From assembly GCA_964501905.1 (NCBI GenBank), contig CAZCTW010000001.1:206710-270709 (forward strand): a DNA stretch of 64,000 bases, read 5' to 3'. The translations under genes were made by a program, and so were the position numbers. The notes under the pieces are model-generated. The model ran no database searches. It saw only the letters and a list, made by a program, of their open reading frames with translations, and was not told where the DNA came from. Origin of the DNA: B69-G16 sp964501905 (GTDB lineage Archaea > Thermoproteota > Thermoprotei > Thermofilales > B69-G16). Within the stretch, counting starts at the first letter, position 1, and each line of letters starts with the position of its first letter. Positions 50,466 through 59,397 of the stretch are shown here, piece by piece.

Positions 50466-50849
50466 ATGGCACTTTTCGAGTGGAAGAGAAGCTACTGCCT
50501 CAAGTGCGGTAAATGTTGCATCGAGACAGAGATGATACTTCTTAAAAGCGACATTGAGAGGATAAAAATGTTAGGCTATGACGAAGAATTCTTCGTTAGG
50601 AAAGTTCGCGGGTATAAAGTTTTAAAAAACATGAATGGACATTGTGTTTTCTACGAGCCTTCCATGAAGAGGTGCAAAATATATCGGGCTAGACCGTTAG
50701 GTTGCAGACTCTATCCTATAGTCTACGATGAGGAAAAAGGCGTTACAGTAGACCCTTATTGTCCTCTCGCTGACACTGTGACTGAAGATGAGCTTCGAGA
50801 AGCTAGTAAGGTTATGGTCAAAATTATCCGAGAACTATTTAGAACATAG
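50466..50849 (+). CDS. YkgJ-type cysteine cluster protein
   Basis: 127 residues with CLKCGKCCIETEMILL, HCVFYEPSMKRCKIYRARPLGC and DPYCPLADTV, the eight-cysteine cluster of the YkgJ family that binds zinc or an Fe-S centre. Its biochemical role is unsettled. It overlaps the convergent NTPase gene by 15 bases. Confidence 0.85.
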   Translation: MALFEWKRSYCLKCGKCCIETEMILLKSDIERIKMLGYDEEFFVRKVRGYKVLKNMNGHCVFYEPSMKRCKIYRARPLGCRLYPIVYDEEKGVTVDPYCPLADTVTEDELREASKVMVKIIRELFRT

Positions 50850-51383
50850 CTTTCCGATAACCTCTTTATAGATCTCGAACGGGACTCTGTTTCTATTAGC
50901 AAAAGTTAAATCTATAACTTTGACATCTCTCCTTGAGAGAACGCTTTTACCGAAGCTATACCGACTTGCCTTCCAGTGTATAGTCGCTATAACTGGCTTC
51001 GGAGATTCAAGAGCTCTCCAAACTATGTTTTTAAATTCGTTGGAGAAGAGCTCCATAGGGCCGATTTCATCTACGACTATGACGTCATCTTCAATTAGCG
51101 ATCTCTCTAATGCTTTTACTCCTATAGTCTCGAAGCTTTCTAAGTCGACAGTATACTTGCCTACCCTAGGGCCTCCTCTCCCTTCAACTCTAGCTAGCCA
51201 TCCCTTCTCTCCAGTTTTCAAATTTACGACTTCGAAACCTATTCGGGTTCCTCCCTTCCTCACCTCTCTCGATATAAAGCCGCCGACTTTATAGCCGTCT
51301 CTGCTAAGCAATTCCACAACCTTAGCTACTGCCGTAGTCTTGCCTATACCAGGTCTACCGGTTACTAAGATGTTCTTAGCCAT
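50835..51383 (-). CDS. THEP1-type P-loop nucleoside-triphosphatase
   Basis: 182-residue archaeal NTPase with Walker A TGRPGIGKTTAVAKVV near the start, ISREVRKGGTRIGFEVVNL in the middle and Walker B VIVVDEIGPMELFS. The THEP1 family hydrolyses ATP and GTP slowly and may phosphorylate or be involved in nucleotide metabolism. It lies directly upstream (12 bases) of no other minus-strand partner; PncB follows it on the same strand upstream. Confidence 0.9.
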   Translation of the reverse strand: MAKNILVTGRPGIGKTTAVAKVVELLSRDGYKVGGFISREVRKGGTRIGFEVVNLKTGEKGWLARVEGRGGPRVGKYTVDLESFETIGVKALERSLIEDDVIVVDEIGPMELFSNEFKNIVWRALESPKPVIATIHWKASRYSFGKSVLSRRDVKVIDLTFANRNRVPFEIYKEVIGKLCSK

Positions 51384-51394
51384 TATATCACAGT

Positions 51395-52618
51395 TTATAA
51401 ATTCAATTTTCTTATCTGCTCTAAAACGTACCTTCTCACTTCAGAAGGTGGCTTAGGCTTCTCGACTATTCTCCCTCTTTCAAGCATCTTTACGAGTAAA
51501 GGCTTCATTTCCTCTCCGCACTTTGGACACTGAGGCTGGGGCTCGTCTTTAAGCCTAATCACGTCGACCATACATTTCCAGCACCTGTAGACTTGTTTTA
51601 TACCCGAGAACTTACCTCTTTTCGATATTGGAATCCAGGTTCCATTCTTTTTAACAGCTACTATGTCCATTGCTATGTCTATTATTCTAGCGTTCGCTAT
51701 AGCTGCCCCAACTCCAAAAGCGTCAGCGCCTGCCTTAGCTAATTCTGGTATGCTGTCCTCGTCTATGCCCCCTGATACAACTATCTTGACTCCGTCGTAT
51801 CCTAGAGCTTTAAGTTTCCACTTCACCTCTCTGATTATCGCCGCGAAGTTTCCTCTCCTACTCCCCGGAGTATCGAAACGTAGACCCCATATCCTGCCGT
51901 TAAGCTTTTTAAGAGCTTCTACGGACTCCTCGACTTCGTCGTCAAAGGTATCCGCTAGGATAACTCTGGGGACTTCTGGCTCTACGTGCTTGTCGAAGGC
52001 TATCCAGGCTTCGCTATGATCACCTCTTATAGCCTTGTATATTATCATCAAACTGTGAGGCATAGTGCCCGTTGGCTTTATTCCGAGGAACTCGGCTCCT
52101 TTAACGCAGGATACTGCGTCACAACCGCCAATGTAAGCGTAAAAGGCGTTAAAGGGGGCTACGGCCGGGTGTGTACGGCGGGCTCCAAAGGAGAGCACCA
52201 GCTTATTTCCTGCCGCTTTTCTAACCCTGGCGGCTTTTGTAGCTATGCCCGAGCCTGTGGATAAAAAGCCTAGTATCGGTGTCTCGTATTCTGCAAATTT
52301 TCCATATGGGCCACAAATGTACATTATAGGCTCCTTTACCCCGTAATAATCGTATTTGTAATAGATCGTCCCTTCGGGCATGGCGTAGACATCTACGGGT
52401 AATCCTTCTAGCAAATTTAAAACATCTCTTAACCCGCCTAAGACCGCCCAAGTGTAACCGCTCGGGAAGGCGCTCGCCGTAAGCTCAAGACAGACTTCAA
52501 CGTCACCTAATTTCTCCATTTCTAATATTTTCTTTGTTCTGAAAAAGTATATATCGGACGTTAAGCCCTTGACTATTTCCTCTTCGGTGGGTATTATAAA
52601 CTTCCTACTCTCTCTCAT
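51395..52618 (-). CDS. pncB: Nicotinate phosphoribosyltransferase with C-terminal zinc ribbon
   Basis: 407 residues. The PRTase core has FLSTGSGIATKAARVRKAAG, FGARRTHPAVAPFNAFYAYIG with the catalytic His region, GLRFDTPGSRRGNFAAIIRE and SGGIDEDSIPELAKAGADAFG. A C-terminal zinc ribbon (RCWKCMVDVIR and CPKCGEEMKP) is added, as in other archaeal members. It makes nicotinate mononucleotide for NAD synthesis. A small wHTH gene overlaps its start by four bases and is probably its regulator. Confidence 0.92.
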   Translation of the reverse strand: MRESRKFIIPTEEEIVKGLTSDIYFFRTKKILEMEKLGDVEVCLELTASAFPSGYTWAVLGGLRDVLNLLEGLPVDVYAMPEGTIYYKYDYYGVKEPIMYICGPYGKFAEYETPILGFLSTGSGIATKAARVRKAAGNKLVLSFGARRTHPAVAPFNAFYAYIGGCDAVSCVKGAEFLGIKPTGTMPHSLMIIYKAIRGDHSEAWIAFDKHVEPEVPRVILADTFDDEVEESVEALKKLNGRIWGLRFDTPGSRRGNFAAIIREVKWKLKALGYDGVKIVVSGGIDEDSIPELAKAGADAFGVGAAIANARIIDIAMDIVAVKKNGTWIPISKRGKFSGIKQVYRCWKCMVDVIRLKDEPQPQCPKCGEEMKPLLVKMLERGRIVEKPKPPSEVRRYVLEQIRKLNL

Positions 52619-52866
52619 CTGCCTCCACCGTTTATCAGAACACTATCATTAGCATAAAGCCTTACTCTAGTGCCGTCCTTTTTCTCTAAAATGAGCCCTA
52701 CCCTTTCCAGAATGAGAATATGACTAGCTAAGTTGCCCATCCCTATCTCTAGCTCGCGCGCTAACCTACGGAGAGAAATACCAGGTTGTTCAAGTACTTT
52801 TAGAAAAATTTTCCTCCTTAAAGGGTTTCCTAAAGCGTCGCTTATAGTAAGTATTTTGCTCGGCAT
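52615..52866 (-). CDS. ArsR-like winged-helix regulator of pncB
   Basis: 83 residues. LRRLARELEIGMGNLASHIL and a beta wing (LEKKDGTRVRLYAND) mark a single winged helix of the ArsR type. It overlaps the pncB start by four bases (ATGA), so it is expressed with it. No metal-binding motif is seen, hence an NAD-related signal rather than a metal is likely. The protein is small but the domain is clear. Confidence 0.8.
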   Translation of the reverse strand: MPSKILTISDALGNPLRRKIFLKVLEQPGISLRRLARELEIGMGNLASHILILERVGLILEKKDGTRVRLYANDSVLINGGGR

Positions 52867-53010
52867 TTGCTCATCCTCTGACGGTCGCTCATAGTATAGA
52901 CGAGGCTAAGCATTTAAGTGTTACGAGCATAAATTCTAACCGCGTCTTTGAGCAGAGGATAATGGACTTAAGAGTAAGCCCGGTGAGTATGAGTATCATG
53001 TAAGTAGATG

Positions 53011-53676
53011 CTAAAGAGTTACCTCTACTCTCACTAAGTCACCGTCTTTAAGCCTCAACCTCTCTCGGAGATTTACGGGAGCTATAATTTCGACGACATC
53101 GGGGCCGTAATGGGTCCTCTCTATAAGTAGAACCCCGCCCTCTACGGATCCATTTATCAGCGCTTTAAAGCACTTGACGCTCCCATAGCTTCTATCCTTA
53201 TTCACAAAGCCCTCTATCTGTATACCTTTCATAGATTCGAGCTTCTTACGATTTTTCATACTCTCCGGGGTTAACCTTATATTTAGGGTACCGGGGTATG
53301 GTTTAAAGCCTAGCTTTTTAGCAAATTGTTCCTCATAAAGCGGATGAGATACATAATATGCTCCCTCTCCTATGCCGGTGAAAACCCTACCTTCAAGGCT
53401 CAATACGCTAACTTCTCCCAGCAATACGTCGAGCTCATGCCGTAGAGATCTTAAACGTTCCTCTCCTCTATAAGTTATCTTGATATATTGCCCTCTGGCG
53501 GTCAACCTTCTTATTATGAGCCTCCTCTCCTCCAACTCTTTAATTTTTCTGTGAGCACTCTGCCTCGAAATACCAAGCGCTTCCGCTAGCTTCCTGGTTG
53601 AAATAAAAACCTCTCTTCTAAGGGCTCCAAGTTTAGCCAAGTTAAGCAGTAGTGCTATTTCCTCATACTCTTTCAT
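53011..53676 (-). CDS. rbkR: RbkR: riboflavin kinase fused to a winged-helix regulator
   Basis: 221 residues. The N-terminal winged helix (FISTRKLAEALGISRQSAHR, then ELEERRLIIRRLT) is followed by a CTP-dependent riboflavin kinase domain with GEGAYYVSHPLYEEQF, LGFKPYPGTLNIRLTPE and VVEIIAPVNLRERLRLKDGD. In archaea RbkR both makes FMN and represses riboflavin genes. The start ATG has a short spacer to a TTTGTTCACC sequence. No riboflavin synthesis gene is adjacent. Confidence 0.93.
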   Translation of the reverse strand: MKEYEEIALLLNLAKLGALRREVFISTRKLAEALGISRQSAHRKIKELEERRLIIRRLTARGQYIKITYRGEERLRSLRHELDVLLGEVSVLSLEGRVFTGIGEGAYYVSHPLYEEQFAKKLGFKPYPGTLNIRLTPESMKNRKKLESMKGIQIEGFVNKDRSYGSVKCFKALINGSVEGGVLLIERTHYGPDVVEIIAPVNLRERLRLKDGDLVRVEVTL

Positions 53677-53800
53677 TTGTTCACCGTCGTAACTGCTAAG
53701 CTATCCGTTAGTCTAAGATAGTAACTACCGGTTTAAATTTTGTACTCGCGGCAGACATTAATCCGTTAATTACTTATCGCGGCAAGGCGTTCTTTAGCTG

Positions 53801-54361
53801 ATGGCTCGAGCTAAGATATACTTGCTCTATCAAGCTAAGATACCCGACTGGTTTGTAAAGGAAGTCGTAGACAAAGTTTCTAGAGTCTTCGATTTAGAAA
53901 TAACCTTTGAAACGCTTAAGCTAGATCCTCTTCCTGAAGCCTACAATGAGTTAAGGGGACAGTTTAACTCCGATATCCTCTTAAGCTACTATGCCTCGTC
54001 GTTTAGAGTAGAAGAAGATAATAGAGTAGCTATCCTTCTCGACGAAGATGCCTACGTCGCATGTTTAAACTTCGTATTTGGGGAAGCTCTTCCTGGGTGG
54101 GGAGGAATAGTATACTTAGCTAGGCTTAAAATCGGCGTTCAGACGCCAGCGCCTACGGAGTTGATTGCTGAGAGAACTGCTAAGGAAATTGTTCACGAGT
54201 TGGGGCATAGCTACTGGCTCGGTCACTGTCCTAATCCCCGCTGTGTAATGCACTTTAGCAATTCGATCTTTGACACTGATTACAAAACAATGTTCTACTG
54301 TAAGAGGTGTAGGGGGCTGTTAGCCCGTAGAAACCTAGAGCACATTTTAAAGAATTACTAA
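53801..54361 (+). CDS. amzA: Archaemetzincin
   Basis: 186-residue zinc protease of the archaemetzincin family. The extended motif HELGHSYWLGHC (residues ~136-147) holds the three metal histidines and catalytic Glu, and the downstream PRCVMHFSNS and FYCKRCRGL provide the second zinc-cysteine site and Met-turn. There is no signal peptide. Substrates are unknown in archaea. It overlaps the convergent cycloligase-like gene by four bases. Confidence 0.93.
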   Translation: MARAKIYLLYQAKIPDWFVKEVVDKVSRVFDLEITFETLKLDPLPEAYNELRGQFNSDILLSYYASSFRVEEDNRVAILLDEDAYVACLNFVFGEALPGWGGIVYLARLKIGVQTPAPTELIAERTAKEIVHELGHSYWLGHCPNPRCVMHFSNSIFDTDYKTMFYCKRCRGLLARRNLEHILKNY

Positions 54362-55065
54362 AAGCCGGATAGCTGTTTTAGAATCGGGAACTCGTTAATT
54401 ATATCAATTGTTACCAGATCCCATATAATTCCAGGCGGTTTTTTGAACGTGTTTTTGGTTTCTATGAGCCTGGAGGGTGTAGCTATTATATCTACCGGGA
54501 CATCATGAATTTCCATAGGTATATCCTCTACTATCTGACACTCGTGAACTATAGTAGCTATAGGCGTGTCCTTTCTGACAATTTTCATCTCCCTTAGAAT
54601 TCCATATTCTAGATCTGAAAAACCTCCTCCCCTCCCCAGCCTGGCCCCGTTTAAGGTCACGGCCACACTTCCTATTACATAGAGGTCGACTTTGTGATTA
54701 GTACTCATAGAAACGGCCTCCCCGTAGCGCGAGACTCCTCTCAGCGAAACAGCCGCTCTGATAGCCTTCGGGTGTATCTTGCCTGGATCTAGAAGGAAAA
54801 AGCCTTTCCTAAGCCTATAGGAAGAAGTTATAAGAAGCTTCCCGCTCCTTAAAACTTCCTCACGAACATGTATCAGCGGAGGGTCTTGAGCTACATATAT
54901 TACCTCGGCATTTCTGAAATAGGAGGACCTAGAAAGTCTAGCGGCTGCGTATCTACTCCCTATGAAATTTGGAACTTTATAATAACAGGGTCTTGGAGGC
55001 AGAGCGATTTCATTACTCTCCATGTACTTCCACACGTTCATCCGAATTTCTTCTTTCGTAGGCAT
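54358..55065 (-). CDS. 5-formyltetrahydrofolate cyclo-ligase-like protein
   Basis: 235 residues of the MTHFS family. The ATP/folate-binding segment LGRGGGFSDLEYGIL is conserved, as is EVIYVAQDPPLIHVREE and VHECQIVEDIPMEIHDVPVD. Classical MTHFS makes methenyl-tetrahydrofolate; archaeal relatives of this length often have an uncertain substrate. It converges with archaemetzincin by a four-base overlap. Confidence 0.82.
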   Translation of the reverse strand: MPTKEEIRMNVWKYMESNEIALPPRPCYYKVPNFIGSRYAAARLSRSSYFRNAEVIYVAQDPPLIHVREEVLRSGKLLITSSYRLRKGFFLLDPGKIHPKAIRAAVSLRGVSRYGEAVSMSTNHKVDLYVIGSVAVTLNGARLGRGGGFSDLEYGILREMKIVRKDTPIATIVHECQIVEDIPMEIHDVPVDIIATPSRLIETKNTFKKPPGIIWDLVTIDIINEFPILKQLSGF

Positions 55066-55204
55066 CTCGTTAATTATAGATTGTACACGATAAATAATTT
55101 ACTCGAGATAATACTTTCACTCGTTAAACTTTTAAATTCGCATAATGAAAATAAGCACGCGCTGGTCTGTGAAACTTTATTTTCAATATGTCTTACGCTA
55201 AAAT

Positions 55205-55236
55205 GAATGTACATACACATTCAACTATTTAAATGA
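55205..55236 (+). promoter_or_regulatory. Inverted-repeat operator and TATA box upstream of the RHH gene
   Basis: TGAATGT (55205-55211) and ACATTCA (55218-55224) are perfect 7-bp arms around the six bases ACATAC. They abut the TATA-like CTATTTAAATG (about 55226-55236), 43 bases before the gene at 55279. Ribbon-helix-helix dimers typically bind such repeats, so autoregulation is likely. Confidence 0.5.
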
Positions 55237-55278
55237 CTTAGACTTAGATAATATTCGCCCTCCAGGGGTGACCCCGAG

Positions 55279-55503
55279 ATGGCGACGAGTCAAATCTATG
55301 TGAAAAGGATGAAGCCTAAGAGTAGGATGAAACTAATATCGTTGTGGATACCAGAGCCTATGCTAAAAGCTATTGACGAGCTGGTAGAGAAGGGATTTTT
55401 CCCAAGCAAGAGTGAGTTAATAAGGTATGCTATTGCAGAGTATTTAAGATCTACGCGGGGATATGGCTTCGGCGCAAATCCCCGCATGTTCTTCGGACCA
55501 TAA
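55279..55503 (+). CDS. Ribbon-helix-helix (CopG-type) DNA-binding protein
   Basis: 74 residues. The beta-strand KLISLWIPEPMLKAIDELVE and the helix SELIRYAIAEYLR form the RHH fold used by CopG and NikR regulators. The C-terminal GFGANPRMFFGP is a conserved-looking tail. No toxin partner gene is present. The inverted repeat at 55205-55224 lies close upstream and is the likely binding site. Confidence 0.85.
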   Translation: MATSQIYVKRMKPKSRMKLISLWIPEPMLKAIDELVEKGFFPSKSELIRYAIAEYLRSTRGYGFGANPRMFFGP

Positions 55504-55541
55504 AACCCAACATTTTTATTTTTTAACTCTTTTTCTATAGC

Positions 55542-57050
55542 GTGCAGACCATTTCATCCCTAGAAATGAGAATTCTCGAGGAAAACTCCGAGTACTTAGG
55601 CGTTTCTAAGCATATTTTAATGGAAAATGCCGGCAGGGGAGTTGCTGAATTCTGTAGGAAAATTCTGGGAGATCGAAACGTTAAAGTGGTAGTCGTCGCA
55701 GGTCCAGGCAATAACGGAGGAGATGGATTCGTAGCTGCCAGGTACTTGGCGCGATTCTATAAGGTGACTGTTTTTCTCCTCGCGAAGCCGAATGAAATTA
55801 GAACTTTTGAAGCAAAGGAAAATTGGGGGATTCTAGAAAAAATGAAGCTTTCAGTTAAGCTTTACTACGGGTATGATCTAGAAAAGCTTAAGAGCTTATT
55901 GAAAAAGGCGGATTTAATCATAGACGCTATATTTGGGACGGGGCTAAAAGGTGAAGTGAGAGAACCCTACAGAACTGCTATTGAATACATAAACGAAGCT
56001 GGCAAAAAAATTGTAGCCGTGGACGTGCCCTCCGGCTTAAACCCGGATACTGGCGAAATTCACGGGGTAGCTGTAAAAGCATCCTATACTGTAACTTTTC
56101 ACCGTGTAAAACGGGGCTTAGAGAAACGGAGAGAATATACTGGAGAAGTTAATGTAGTAGATATAGGGATTCCGCCCGAGGCTGAGCTAATCGTTGGACC
56201 CGGAGACGTCGTGGCGGTCATAAAGCCTCGAGATGCCTACGCTAAGAAGGGAGACTTCGGCAGAATTCTCGTTATTGGCGGCTCCGAGGAGTATAGCGGA
56301 GCTCCCGCTCTAGCTGCGCTCTCCGCCATGCGTACCGGCGCTGATATCGTGGTGGTGGCCGCTCCCTCTAGTGTAGCAGATGTAATAAGGGGCTTCTCCC
56401 CTGCTCTCATTGTTAGAAAGCTATGCGGGAGAAACCTAAGCGTCGAAGACGTAGAGAAGCTTCTAGCCTTATCGAATAGAATGGATTCCATAGTTTTAGG
56501 ACCAGGCCTGGGTACTGGCGAAGAAACACGGGAAGCCGTGATTTCCTACGTTTCTCAGTTAAAGGAGAAACCCTTGGTTATAGACGCTGATGCTTTGAAG
56601 ATACTTGCAGAACGGCTAGATCTCATTAGCAATCGACTCGTAGTTTTAACTCCTCATGCAGGAGAGTTTAAAATACTATTTGGGGTAAACGTGCCGCGTG
56701 ATGTGGAAGCTAGGGCGGAGCTCGTCAAGAGTAAAGCCAGCGAGCATAAAGTCACGATTTTGCTCAAAGGACATGAAGACATTATCTCGGATGGAGAAAG
56801 AGTGAAGATAAACTACACGGGTAATCCGGGCATGACTGTCGGCGGAACAGGCGACGTTTTAACAGGTGTATTAGCTACGTTCTTAGCGTGGAGCAAAAAG
56901 CCGTTTCTCTCGGCGTCAGCGGCGGCTTTCATTAACGGCTTAGCTGGAGATTTAGCTGTTAGAGATTTGGGATTCCACATTACGGCTCTTGATTTAATCG
57001 GTAGGATTCCTATAGCTCTCAAAGATTTTGACCTTGGATTTAAGCCTTAG
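55542..57050 (+). CDS. nnr: Bifunctional NAD(P)H-hydrate epimerase/dehydratase
   Basis: 502 residues in two domains. Residues 1-~210 form a YjeF-type epimerase with GPGNNGGDGFVAARYLA and FGTGLKGEVREPY. Residues ~220-500 form a ribokinase-like ADP-dependent dehydratase with DFGRILVIGGSEEYSGAPAL and NPGMTVGGTGDVLTGVLA. Together they repair hydrated NAD(P)H. The start is GTG 55542. It runs against the tandem-wHTH gene at its end, overlapping by four bases. Confidence 0.95.
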   Translation: MQTISSLEMRILEENSEYLGVSKHILMENAGRGVAEFCRKILGDRNVKVVVVAGPGNNGGDGFVAARYLARFYKVTVFLLAKPNEIRTFEAKENWGILEKMKLSVKLYYGYDLEKLKSLLKKADLIIDAIFGTGLKGEVREPYRTAIEYINEAGKKIVAVDVPSGLNPDTGEIHGVAVKASYTVTFHRVKRGLEKRREYTGEVNVVDIGIPPEAELIVGPGDVVAVIKPRDAYAKKGDFGRILVIGGSEEYSGAPALAALSAMRTGADIVVVAAPSSVADVIRGFSPALIVRKLCGRNLSVEDVEKLLALSNRMDSIVLGPGLGTGEETREAVISYVSQLKEKPLVIDADALKILAERLDLISNRLVVLTPHAGEFKILFGVNVPRDVEARAELVKSKASEHKVTILLKGHEDIISDGERVKINYTGNPGMTVGGTGDVLTGVLATFLAWSKKPFLSASAAAFINGLAGDLAVRDLGFHITALDLIGRIPIALKDFDLGFKP

Positions 57051-58189
57051 CTTGGCAACATACTTAAAGCTTTAGCGTATTTCTCCTCTCTATACTCCCA
57101 TCCTTTATCTTTGCCGAAAAGTCTTACGGCTATAGGCTTCCAGTAGTAGGTCGATGCTCTAAGTATAGAGAGGAAATAGCCGGCTAGTCCACATTCCTTT
57201 GCTAGTTTTTCGATGAGAAAGGGTATTACTGTGTCGGTATCCTCTATTGGAGCTTCTATCTCCATAAACACCTTATGTCTTCTCAATTCTTTAGAGCCTA
57301 GAAGCGCGTAGTGAGTATTAGCCAAGGAGTACGAGAACTTCTCTAGGCCGGGTAAGTCTTCAAACTCCAGTTCTAGGAGGAAGAAGCTGGAAGTATGAGG
57401 GATAAAACGCGGTGTATAGACTAAGTATTGGTCTACTAATTTATCGACTACGTGGGCATCGTAGTGGTACTTGACTAATGAACGGCTTACGCCCTTCATC
57501 CTGGCAATTGAAGCAAGGCGCGTCATAGCGTCTTTCTGTAGCCAATGGATTATGGCTATGTCCATTTTATCTGCTTCGATTTTATAGGTATCCGGCTCCT
57601 TAAAGCGTAGACGGTCGAATTTCCCACTCTGGATATCAGCTATGTAGGCTTCTACGTCGAAGATCCATATTTTGTTTTTCACGTCGAAGAAATTAAAATT
57701 CGGGAGGAACGATGAGAAATCTCCTACATAACTTATGCTTACATCTGCCACCGCTCTACTCCTCCTTATATCCTCAAGGTATCTCTCAAAATTCTTCACT
57801 TTTTCGACCGGTATAGTGAAATGTGCGTATATACCATTTCTGTAGCCGAGCGTGAAGTATAATCTGAATAAATAATCATGAGATTTGAGAATTTCGGCGA
57901 TTAAGGAATAAAAGCCGGGCTTTACTTCGATAAAAACTAGAGTGTTTATTAAGCCTAGTTTATGGAAGCGTGGAAGAGCGTGAATCGACAGCAAACCATC
58001 CTTTTTCAGTTTTATAAATCTGGCGTGTACCGTTCTTTTAGGAGCGTTTAAGTTTCTAGCTATAAGTGAAAGATTACGGGGCCCCCTTAAGTATACCTCC
58101 TTAATCAGCTTTATGTTCAACTCGTCTAAGTGGCCGAGGGTTCGCGCGAAGTAGGACATATCCCTAACCAGCGTTTTCCTCTTACGCAT
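57047..58189 (-). CDS. Tandem winged-helix (AsnC/Lrp-like) regulator
   Basis: 380 residues with a clear repeat. A first helix-turn-helix (LNIKLIKEVYLRGPRNLSLI, PKRTVHARFIKLKKDGLL) at about 24-70 and a second (MDIAIIHWLQKDAMTRLASI, VSRSLVKYHYDAHVVDKLV) at about 208-260 each precede a beta-alpha ligand-like segment. The layout recalls two Lrp units joined. Such large double regulators occur in archaea of this type. An exact inverted repeat lies 15-36 bases before its start. Confidence 0.75.
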   Translation of the reverse strand: MRKRKTLVRDMSYFARTLGHLDELNIKLIKEVYLRGPRNLSLIARNLNAPKRTVHARFIKLKKDGLLSIHALPRFHKLGLINTLVFIEVKPGFYSLIAEILKSHDYLFRLYFTLGYRNGIYAHFTIPVEKVKNFERYLEDIRRSRAVADVSISYVGDFSSFLPNFNFFDVKNKIWIFDVEAYIADIQSGKFDRLRFKEPDTYKIEADKMDIAIIHWLQKDAMTRLASIARMKGVSRSLVKYHYDAHVVDKLVDQYLVYTPRFIPHTSSFFLLELEFEDLPGLEKFSYSLANTHYALLGSKELRRHKVFMEIEAPIEDTDTVIPFLIEKLAKECGLAGYFLSILRASTYYWKPIAVRLFGKDKGWEYREEKYAKALSMLPS

Positions 58190-58203
58190 ATTTACACCTA
58201 GTT

Positions 58204-58225
58204 CATCTTAAAAGAGCTTAAGATG
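58204..58225. promoter_or_regulatory. 8-bp inverted repeat upstream of the tandem wHTH gene
   Basis: CATCTTAA (58204-58211) and TTAAGATG (58218-58225) enclose six bases. A TATA-like stretch near 58235-58247 would place the transcription start inside the repeat, so the protein at 57047-58189 could repress its own gene. Beyond it, 58226-58395 is AT-rich leader of the TackOD1 gene with no further gene. Confidence 0.5.
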
Positions 58226-58395
58226 TACAAAGATTCTAAATTAAAAGCGCATATATCCTATAAAAACTTAAAGCTTGCTGAAAACACGAGGCTAAAATAC
58301 CTATTTGATGTGGTTGCTATTTTCTAAAGGAAAATTTAATATTTCTACCCACCAAACTTTATTTAGAAGAAAATTTTTATTTAAGAGGAGTGTAA

Positions 58396-59397
58396 ATGAG
58401 CAGAAGAACGTCAGCAGTGAGTGTGTCAAGCGCGACACTAGATGATTTTGTATTATTCATCCTTCAGAACGGGGTAAGCAGGATAGAGCCAGTTATATCC
58501 CCGGCTACTGGACCTATATATCCTGAAATTCAACCATTTGTAAGCAAATATAGGATAGACGCCGTAGAGCTACTGGAGAAAGCAACGAATATGGGCTTAC
58601 TAAGGAAAGAGATCTACGACAGAGTTATAACTTGTCCTAAATGCGGCTCTTTAAAACTTATAGCTAGACTCCACTGCCCAAGGTGTGGATCTAAGAATAT
58701 AGAATCAGCCCGTATACTAGTACATGAACTCTGCGGTTATGCAGGAATAGAGCTAGATTTCAGAAAAGAAGATGATAATTTGATATGCCCCAACTGTAAC
58801 AGGCCTGTAAACCAAGACTATCAAGTTATAGGAGAGCTCTTCTCCTGCCTCGATTGTGGACATAGATTCCCTATGCCAGATGTGAAGTTTGAATGCGTTG
58901 AGTGCGGAGAGAAATTCGAGGCTCAGAAGGCTAAGTATACGCCCGTATATGTTTATGAGGTAATACCGGAGAAACTGGGAGTGTTCGCTAAACGCGTAGC
59001 TCTGAGAAACGTTAGGGACGTTTTGGTAGAGTACGGTTATAAGCTAGAAGAGCCACCTATCATAGCTGGCATTAGCGGTATTACCCACCGTTTTGACTTA
59101 GTGGGTCATAAGGGGGATAATAAAGTCGCTATCTCACATTATGATTCTTCTTCCGGCGAAAGTTTACAGTCTCATATACTAAACCTTTTAGGAAAATCCA
59201 CGGATATTAAGGACGCGAAAATTATAGATCTCCTAAGCGCTGACGTTAAAGCTTCTCTCAACGGTCTACGCGTATTTTCAAGCAGCGGCAATCAGTCGAT
59301 AATAGTATATAAGGATTTAGATGAGTTAAAAGAGAAGTTTAGACAGGAAATTAGAAAATTGGAAGAATTAAGTTCTGGAAATAGCGGTGGGGAATAA
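58396..59397 (+). CDS. TackOD1-domain protein
   Basis: 333 residues. A cysteine-rich region of about residues 75-180 (CPKCGSLKLIARLHCPRCGS, HELCGYAGIELDF, ICPNCNRPVNQDY, CLDCGHRFPMPDV, CVECGEKFEAQ) fits the TackOD1 output domain of TACK archaea, with four zinc-binding sites. The last ~120 residues (THRFDLVGHKGDNKVAISHY and later LDELKEKFRQEIR) look like a small alpha/beta domain, possibly restriction-endonuclease-like. It overlaps the TadC gene by 30 bases in a convergent way. Such proteins are often found beside archaeal pilus genes, so an envelope-signal function is plausible. Confidence 0.7.
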   Translation: MSRRTSAVSVSSATLDDFVLFILQNGVSRIEPVISPATGPIYPEIQPFVSKYRIDAVELLEKATNMGLLRKEIYDRVITCPKCGSLKLIARLHCPRCGSKNIESARILVHELCGYAGIELDFRKEDDNLICPNCNRPVNQDYQVIGELFSCLDCGHRFPMPDVKFECVECGEKFEAQKAKYTPVYVYEVIPEKLGVFAKRVALRNVRDVLVEYGYKLEEPPIIAGISGITHRFDLVGHKGDNKVAISHYDSSSGESLQSHILNLLGKSTDIKDAKIIDLLSADVKASLNGLRVFSSSGNQSIIVYKDLDELKEKFRQEIRKLEELSSGNSGGE

